Made by a program: the position numbers and the translations under genes | Notes under the pieces: model-generated | What the model saw: the letters and a program-made list of their open reading frames with translations, nothing else | Told to the model about the DNA's origin: nothing | Database searches by the model: none | Assembly: GCA_900754695.1 (NCBI GenBank) | Contig: CAAEDU010000036.1 | Location: forward strand, 1-9,731 | Direction: 5' to 3' | DNA from: Clostridia bacterium | GTDB taxonomy: Bacteria > Bacillota > Clostridia > Christensenellales > CAG-917 | DNA: 9,731 bases | Shown: positions 6,463 through 9,731 of the stretch, in pieces | Numbering within the stretch: position 1 is the stretch's first letter | Layout of the letters: every line of letters begins with the position of its first letter

Positions 6463-6867
6463 ATGAGAAGAGCGAGCAGAGAGTATGTTTTCAAGTTGGT
6501 GTTCGAGTTCACCTTCTACGGCAGCGTGAACGATGATACGCTGGATCTTTTCCTCGCCGACGCGGACCTCAACGACGAGGACAAGGAATACATCCGCGAA
6601 TGTTACTACGGCGTCATTTCCGGCATGGACCGCCTTAAAGCAAAGTTGGGTTCCCGCCTGGAGCGCTTCACGGTGGACAGACTTTACCGCCCTGACATGG
6701 TGGTGCTGCTCATCGCGCTTTATGAGCTGGAGCGCGGCGACACTCCCGCGAAGATCGTCGTCAACGAGGCTGTGGACCTTGCCAAAAAGTACGGCACGGA
6801 GAAGTCCGGCGGCTTTGTCAACGGCGTGCTGGCGAAGTTTGTCCGTGAGGACGCGAAAGGCGCGTAA
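6463..6867 (+). CDS. nusB: Transcription antitermination factor NusB, 134 residues
   Basis: NusB pairs with ribosomal protein S10 (NusE) and binds the boxA element of rRNA leaders, helping RNA polymerase pass terminators and aiding 30S assembly. The all-helical family is recognised from the N-terminal basic helix (MRRASREYVFKLVFEF; the RNA-binding side) and the conserved C-terminal block with VVNEAVDLAKKYG (98-110), GGFVNGVL and AKF. The length is normal. There is no clear ribosome binding site; the start follows the upstream stop by one base (TGA-G-ATG), so translation probably relies on coupling to the Asp23-like gene. The same order, asp23-like then nusB then xseA, is common in Bacillota. 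Confidence 0.95.
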   Translation: MRRASREYVFKLVFEFTFYGSVNDDTLDLFLADADLNDEDKEYIRECYYGVISGMDRLKAKLGSRLERFTVDRLYRPDMVVLLIALYELERGDTPAKIVVNEAVDLAKKYGTEKSGGFVNGVLAKFVREDAKGA

Positions 6868-6896
6868 TTGCGCAAAAAGCGGTTTATAACGACAAA

Positions 6897-8096
6897 ATGA
6901 CTGTTCAAAACCCTGTTTCGGAAAAAGCCATCAGCGTGACCGAGCTCAACGCCACCATCGCGGCGTGCATGGACGCCCCCGTTTTCAAGGGGCTCGAGGT
7001 GTACGGCGAGGTGTCGGGCGGCAGGGTGAGCGGCGGTCATTTTTATTTTACGCTCAAAGACAAAAATTCCGAGATGCCGTGCGTCAAATTCCGCGCTGCG
7101 GGCACCTACATCCCCGCGGACGGGGAGAGCGTGGTGCTGCGCGGCGGCATGAATTTCTGGACGGCGCGCGGGAGGCTTTCCTTCAATGCGACCACCATAA
7201 CCCCTGCGGGGAAGGGGTTGCTCGCGATAGAGTTCGAGAGAATGAAAGCCAAGCTGCAGGCGGAGGGGCTCTTCGACGAAGCGCACAAAGTGCCCATCCC
7301 CAAGTTCCCGAAGTCAGTGCTCGTCGTCACCTCGAAGACGGGCGCGGTCATCCGCGACATCGTGACCACCGTCCGCCGCAAGAACCCCGTCATCGACATC
7401 GTCGTGCGGGATGTCCGCGTGCAGGGCGAGGGTGCGGCGCATGAGATCGCGGGAGTGCTCGCGCGTGTGGACAAGCTCGGTTTCGACGTCGTCATCATCG
7501 CTCGCGGCGGCGGCTCGCTCGAAGACCTCGCGCCCTTCTACGACGAGGAACTCGTCCGCGCGATATATGCCATGCGCACCCCCGTCGTTTCCGCGGTGGG
7601 GCATGAGACGGATTTCTCGCTCGCGGACTTTGTTGCCGACGCCCGCGCCGCCACTCCCACCGCCGCGGCGGAACTCGTCGCGTACGACTATTACGGGCTC
7701 GCGGAGGACGTAAGCGGTCTCGCCCGCGATATGCGCCGGGCGGTGATCCGCGCATTTGAGAGAAAGAGCATGACCGTCCGCATACAGGGCGAAGCTCTCG
7801 GCAGGCGGATGGTGAGTTTCCACACCGCACGCGAGGCGAAACTCAGTGCTCTCGCGACGCGCATGCGCACGCTTGCAGAATATAAAGTGAAGGACGCGGA
7901 GGGCAGAGTGACCGCGCTCTCCGGCAAACTGGACGCGCTGAGCCCCCTCAAAGTGCTCTCGCGCGGCTATTTCAGCGTGACGGCGGCAGGAAAGAGCGTG
8001 ACCTCGGTGCGCACTCTGAAAAGAGGCGACATTCTCGAAGGGCGGGGCGGCGACGGCACTTTCATGGCGGAAGTCACGGACGTGCGTCCCGACTGA
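6897..8096 (+). CDS. xseA: Exodeoxyribonuclease VII large subunit, 399 residues
   Basis: This is the catalytic subunit of exonuclease VII, which degrades single-stranded DNA from both ends and works as a complex with several XseB subunits. The N-terminal OB-fold domain (about residues 10-105) begins with ISVTELNATI and holds VYGEVSGGRVSGGHFYFTLK. The nuclease domain has the conserved PIPKFPKSVLVVTSKTGA (133-150), RGGGSLEDL (203-211), GHETD (235-239) and DARAATPTAAAEL (248-260). A helical region follows, and the C-terminal SPLKVLSRGYF motif is intact. It is somewhat shorter than the E. coli protein (456), as usual in Bacillota. No good ribosome binding site precedes the ATG, which lies 29 bases after nusB. 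There is no alternative upstream start, and the N-terminus matches the family. Confidence 0.96.
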   Translation: MTVQNPVSEKAISVTELNATIAACMDAPVFKGLEVYGEVSGGRVSGGHFYFTLKDKNSEMPCVKFRAAGTYIPADGESVVLRGGMNFWTARGRLSFNATTITPAGKGLLAIEFERMKAKLQAEGLFDEAHKVPIPKFPKSVLVVTSKTGAVIRDIVTTVRRKNPVIDIVVRDVRVQGEGAAHEIAGVLARVDKLGFDVVIIARGGGSLEDLAPFYDEELVRAIYAMRTPVVSAVGHETDFSLADFVADARAATPTAAAELVAYDYYGLAEDVSGLARDMRRAVIRAFERKSMTVRIQGEALGRRMVSFHTAREAKLSALATRMRTLAEYKVKDAEGRVTALSGKLDALSPLKVLSRGYFSVTAAGKSVTSVRTLKRGDILEGRGGDGTFMAEVTDVRPD

Positions 8097-8146
8097 CGCC
8101 GACCGCGCACTTGTAGCTCGATCGCGGACATTATAAGAAACACACC

Positions 8147-8158
8147 CCGCATATGCGG
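8147..8158. repeat. Perfect 12-bp palindrome before xseB
   Basis: CCGCATATGCGG is self-complementary and lies two bases before the GGAGG ribosome binding site of xseB, inside the 73-base xseA-xseB gap. As RNA its centre could not form a tight loop without opening. It could be a protein site or chance. Confidence 0.35.
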
Positions 8159-8169
8159 ACGGAGGCTAT

Positions 8170-8397
8170 ATGGCTGACGAAAAAATGAAAAAATTCGAGG
8201 ACAATCTTGCGGAGCTCACCGCTCTCGTGAGGAAGCTGGAGGGCGACATCCCTCTCGACGAGGCGATCGCCGCATTCGAGAAGGGCATCTCTCTCACCAA
8301 ACTCTGCCTTGAAGAGCTGAAGTCCGAAAAGGGCAAGCTGGAGCTGCTGGTGAGCGACCTTGACAAGGTCACGGAAGAGTTCAGGCTCGAGAAATGA
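8170..8397 (+). CDS. xseB: Exodeoxyribonuclease VII small subunit, 75 residues
   Basis: XseB is the small helical partner that binds the C-terminal helical region of XseA and controls its nuclease. The family pattern is complete: KFEDNLAELTALVRKLEGD, then IPLDEAIAAFEKGISLTKLC and a closing helix ELKSEKGKLELL. The length of 75 residues is standard. GGAGG (8161-8165) lies four bases before the ATG, which is rather close. The last four bases, ATGA at 8394-8397, hold both its stop and the start of the next gene, a sign of coupled translation. The 73-base gap after xseA is larger than the other gaps in this operon. Confidence 0.95.
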   Translation: MADEKMKKFEDNLAELTALVRKLEGDIPLDEAIAAFEKGISLTKLCLEELKSEKGKLELLVSDLDKVTEEFRLEK

Positions 8398-9191
8398 CGA
8401 CGGCGGAGTTCAGAGAGCTTTTTGAAAGGTGTTTCGCCACGCTCTTCGACGGGGAGAGCGAGTTTGACGACGCGCTCCGTTACGCCTGTTTCGGCGGCGG
8501 GAAGAGGGTGCGTCCCGTGGGCGTATGGCTGGGGGCTTCGGCGGTGAACGCCGCGCCTCCCGTGGACGAGGTGCTGAGCCTCGCCTGCGCCATAGAGCTC
8601 ATCCACAGCTACTCGCTGGTGCACGACGACCTTCCCGCGATGGACAACGACGACTACCGCAGGGGCAGGCTCACCGTGCATAAGAAGTTCGGCGAGGCGG
8701 CGGGCATCCTCGCGGGGGACGCGCTTTTGAGCCGCGCCGCAAAGGTGCTCGCGTCTGGCGCGGTGCAGTTCGGCGCAAGCTACGCCGCGGCGGCGCAGGT
8801 GATGACATCCGCCGCGGAAGACATGGTGCGCGGTCAGGTGCTCGACCTTGGCGGCATGCGCACGGAAGAGGAGTTCCGCACCATGTATGCGTTGAAGACG
8901 GGGGCGCTGTTCAGGGCGGCGTTTCTTTCGGGCGCGATCGCAGCCGGCGCCGACGACGCGGAAAGGCGCTTGGTCGCGGAATACGCCGAGGCGCTGGGGC
9001 TCGGGTTCCAGGTGGCGGACGACCTCATTGACGAAGGGGAGGAGAACTCTCTCGTCGCGGTCATCGGCGCGGAAAAGGGGAGGGCTCTCCTTGACGAGTG
9101 TACGGAACGGGCGGTGCGTTGCGCCTCTCGGCTGCCCTTCGGCGAGGAGCTCGCGGCGTTTGCCGAAAAGCTGCGCACCCGCAAAAAATAA
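8394..9191 (+). CDS. ispA: Short-chain polyprenyl diphosphate synthase (IspA type), 265 residues
   Basis: It likely makes geranyl or farnesyl diphosphate from isopentenyl and dimethylallyl diphosphate, feeding undecaprenyl and quinone synthesis. Recognised motifs are GGGKRVRP (34-41; diphosphate-binding Lys and Arg), the first aspartate-rich motif in HDDLPAMDNDDYRRG (77-91), AGDALL (107-112), RGQVLDL (146-152), the conserved KTG (168-170) and the second aspartate-rich motif in FQVADDLID (205-213). The residues around the first motif are typical of IspA. At 265 residues it is about 25-30 shorter than usual. Much of that is after the second motif: the usual block with GSD and GKxTYP, which supplies a diphosphate-binding lysine, is absent, and the chain runs straight to EENSLVAVIGAEKG. 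It overlaps xseB by four bases. The dxs gene, often next in this operon, is not present. Confidence 0.9.
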   Translation: MTTAEFRELFERCFATLFDGESEFDDALRYACFGGGKRVRPVGVWLGASAVNAAPPVDEVLSLACAIELIHSYSLVHDDLPAMDNDDYRRGRLTVHKKFGEAAGILAGDALLSRAAKVLASGAVQFGASYAAAAQVMTSAAEDMVRGQVLDLGGMRTEEEFRTMYALKTGALFRAAFLSGAIAAGADDAERRLVAEYAEALGLGFQVADDLIDEGEENSLVAVIGAEKGRALLDECTERAVRCASRLPFGEELAAFAEKLRTRKK

Positions 9192-9220
9192 ACCGTACGC
9201 GCCCAACTTGCGAAAATCGG

Positions 9221-9249
9221 TTGCCAAATCGCCCGCCTTTTGATATATT
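9221..9249 (+). promoter_or_regulatory. Promoter of the tRNA genes
   Basis: -35 TTGCCA (9221-9226), 17-bp spacer, -10 TATATT (9244-9249). The start would be near 9256, about 22 bases before tRNA-Cys. It lies 30 bases after the ispA stop, with no clear terminator in between. Confidence 0.75.
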
Positions 9250-9277
9250 GTTAAGGCACGCGAGAGGCGCAGCCCAT

Positions 9278-9352
9278 GGCACCATAGCCAAGAGGTAAGG
9301 CAAAGGTCTGCAAAACCTTCATTCTCCGGTTCAAATCCGGATGGTGCCTCCA
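9278..9352 (+). tRNA. tRNA-Cys, anticodon GCA
   Basis: A complete cloverleaf can be drawn. The acceptor stem is GGCACCA (9278-9284) with TGGTGCC (9342-9348), the D stem GCC/GGC, and the anticodon stem AAGGT/ACCTT around loop CTGCAAA, with anticodon GCA at 9310-9312. A 5-base variable loop is followed by the T stem TCCGG/CCGGA with loop TTCAAAT. The discriminator base is T9349, a known identity element of tRNA-Cys. CCA (9350-9352) is encoded. Confidence 0.97.
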
Positions 9353-9356
9353 CAAG

Positions 9357-9390
9357 ACGAGCGACATCTCCCGATGTCGCTCGTTTTCTT
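9357..9390 (+). terminator. Intrinsic terminator after tRNA-Cys
   Basis: ACGAGCGACATC (9357-9368), loop TCCC, GATGTCGCTCGT (9373-9384): a perfect 12-bp stem followed by TTTCTT. It sits between tRNA-Cys and tRNA-Leu, so it would stop most transcripts before the second tRNA. Confidence 0.85.
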
Positions 9391-9428
9391 AAAGCGCATA
9401 AACAAAGCGGAGACGCTCGGCTTCGCCT

Positions 9429-9514
9429 GCCGGCATGGCGAAATGGCAGACGCACGGGACTTAAAATCCCGGGGAGGAAACTTCGTGTGGGTTCAAGTCC
9501 CACTGCCGGCACCA
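9429..9514 (+). tRNA. tRNA-Leu, anticodon TAA (UAA)
   Basis: The acceptor stem is GCCGGCA (9429-9435) with TGCCGGC (9504-9510), discriminator A9511, and encoded CCA (9512-9514). The anticodon stem CGGGA/TCCCG (9455-9459, 9467-9471) holds loop CTTAAAA, with anticodon TAA at 9462-9464. A long variable arm (GAGG/CTTC stem) marks a class II tRNA. The T stem is GTGGG/CCCAC with loop TTCAAGT. The 86-base length is normal for tRNA-Leu. I see no promoter of its own between the preceding terminator and its 5' end. Confidence 0.97.
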
Positions 9515-9520
9515 ACGAGC

Positions 9521-9557
9521 AAAAGCGCCCCACTCCGAAGGAGTGCGGGCGTTTTCT
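9521..9557 (+). terminator. Intrinsic terminator after tRNA-Leu
   Basis: CACTCC (9531-9536), loop GAA, GGAGTG (9540-9545) form the upper stem. Below a single bulged C (9546), AAAAGCGCCC (9521-9530) pairs with GGGCGTTTT (9547-9555), including one G-T pair. The T run then leads into TCT. It begins seven bases after the tRNA end. Confidence 0.85.
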
Positions 9558-9598
9558 CATGCCCGTGCCGTGCTTGCACGAGCACGGGCATGAGAAAA
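9552..9598. repeat. Long near-perfect palindrome sharing bases with the tRNA-Leu terminator
   Basis: TTTTCTCATGCCCGTGC (9552-9568) and GCACGGGCATGAGAAAA (9582-9598) are exact reverse complements of 17 bases. Between them CGTGC-TT-GCACG (9569-9580) continues the stem, with one bulged A at 9581. The left arm starts in the T tract of the terminator. There is no T tract after the right arm, so this is not itself a standard terminator. The element lies outside any gene. Confidence 0.75.
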
Positions 9599-9619
9599 TG
9601 ACCGAATGGCGTCATAGGC

Positions 9620-9666
9620 GCGGGCGCTTTTGCGAGTGCCCGTAGGCTGCCTCGCGCAACGCGCGA
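9620..9666. repeat. Diverged copy of the terminator/palindrome junction, and a GC hairpin
   Basis: GCGGGCGCTTTT (9620-9631), five bases and TGCCCGT (9637-9643) echo GCGGGCGTTTT (9545-9555), four bases and TGCCCGT (9560-9566), about 75 bases upstream. GGGCGCTTTT (9622-9631) is also the exact reverse complement of AAAAGCGCCC at 9521-9530 and at 9689-9698. A GC hairpin TCGCGC-AAC-GCGCGA follows at 9652-9666. No gene is visible in this stretch. Confidence 0.5.
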
Positions 9667-9680
9667 ACCCGTCGACTATT

Positions 9681-9709
9681 GAGAAAAGAAAAGCGCCCGT
9701 GGAGGGCGC
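9681..9709 (-). terminator. Minus-strand terminator at the right edge
   Basis: Read on the minus strand, GCGCCC (9709-9704), a 5-base loop and GGGCGC (9698-9693) are followed by TTTTCTTTTC. This predicts a minus-strand gene to the right of the window, convergent with the tRNA genes. The sequence beyond it (9710-9731) is only a GGGAGG-rich run. Confidence 0.7.
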
Positions 9710-9731
9710 GGTGTGGAGGGAGGGGAGGGAG

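Noticed and set aside
5841..6512. A 223-residue minus-strand frame between the AKR and nusB genes
   Set aside because: It crosses the AKR terminator and is antisense to the Asp23-like gene; the sequence shows no recognisable domain.
9490..9514. 3' end of tRNA-Leu as an integration (att) site for a mobile element
   Set aside because: No repeat of the tRNA 3' end occurs downstream in the window and no integrase is present. The right edge is too short to exclude it, but there is no positive evidence.
8166..9560. A 464-residue minus-strand reading frame across xseB, ispA and the tRNAs
   Set aside because: It runs antisense to two clear genes and both tRNAs. Its segments AVGLEPTRSFLPG and SGFEPENEGFADL are the well-known false peptides from antisense tRNA-Leu and tRNA-Cys.
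9710..9731. GGGAGG-rich run at the right edge as a G-quadruplex or repeat array
   Set aside because: It is too short and cut off by the window; it may be only part of a GA-rich ribosome site or gene end outside.

Overview
The window looks like chromosomal DNA from a GC-rich member of the Bacillota, most likely an uncultured clostridial lineage. The evidence is the gene order asp23/yqhY-like - nusB - xseA - xseB - ispA, sigma-A type promoters with 17-bp spacers, clear GA-rich ribosome binding sites, and tRNA genes that encode their own CCA. Codon use is strongly GC-rich at third positions throughout. No phage, plasmid, transposon or CRISPR component could be recognised.

Layout. (1) 1-157: left edge, with a possible 3' end of an unidentified plus-strand gene stopping at 89. 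(2) 158-3387, minus strand: a two-gene ABC transporter operon (LolD/MacB-type ATPase, then an FtsX-type permease of 850 residues), with its own promoter at 3421-3449. (3) 3388-3631: a divergent control region with two outward promoters, a perfect 13-bp operator-like palindrome over the plus-strand -35 box, and a minus-strand terminator hairpin between them. (4) 3632-5914, plus strand: a three-gene set, a double-domain carboxymuconolactone-decarboxylase-like protein, a small metal-site cupin and an aldo/keto reductase, closed by a strong terminator at 5935-5963. (5) 6123-9191, plus strand: a housekeeping operon of an Asp23/Gls24 family protein, NusB, both exonuclease VII subunits and a short-chain prenyl diphosphate synthase. 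(6) 9221-9557: tRNA-Cys(GCA) and tRNA-Leu(UAA), each followed by an intrinsic terminator. (7) 9552-9731: non-coding DNA dense in hairpins and related short repeats, ending in a minus-strand terminator for a convergent gene beyond the right edge.

How the genes work together. The ABC pair is a self-contained inner-membrane machine of the kind that acts on lipids, peptides or extracytoplasmic substrates. The CMD-cupin-AKR set is probably an inducible redox or carbonyl-handling module, controlled by a repressor not encoded here. The nusB-xseA-xseB-ispA operon joins transcription antitermination, DNA repair and isoprenoid synthesis, a common grouping in Bacillota. I found no convincing entirely new system. 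The points most worth checking are the operator and orphan terminator in the divergent region, the missing pyrophosphate-binding loop of the prenyl synthase, and the nested hairpin and repeat cluster after tRNA-Leu.
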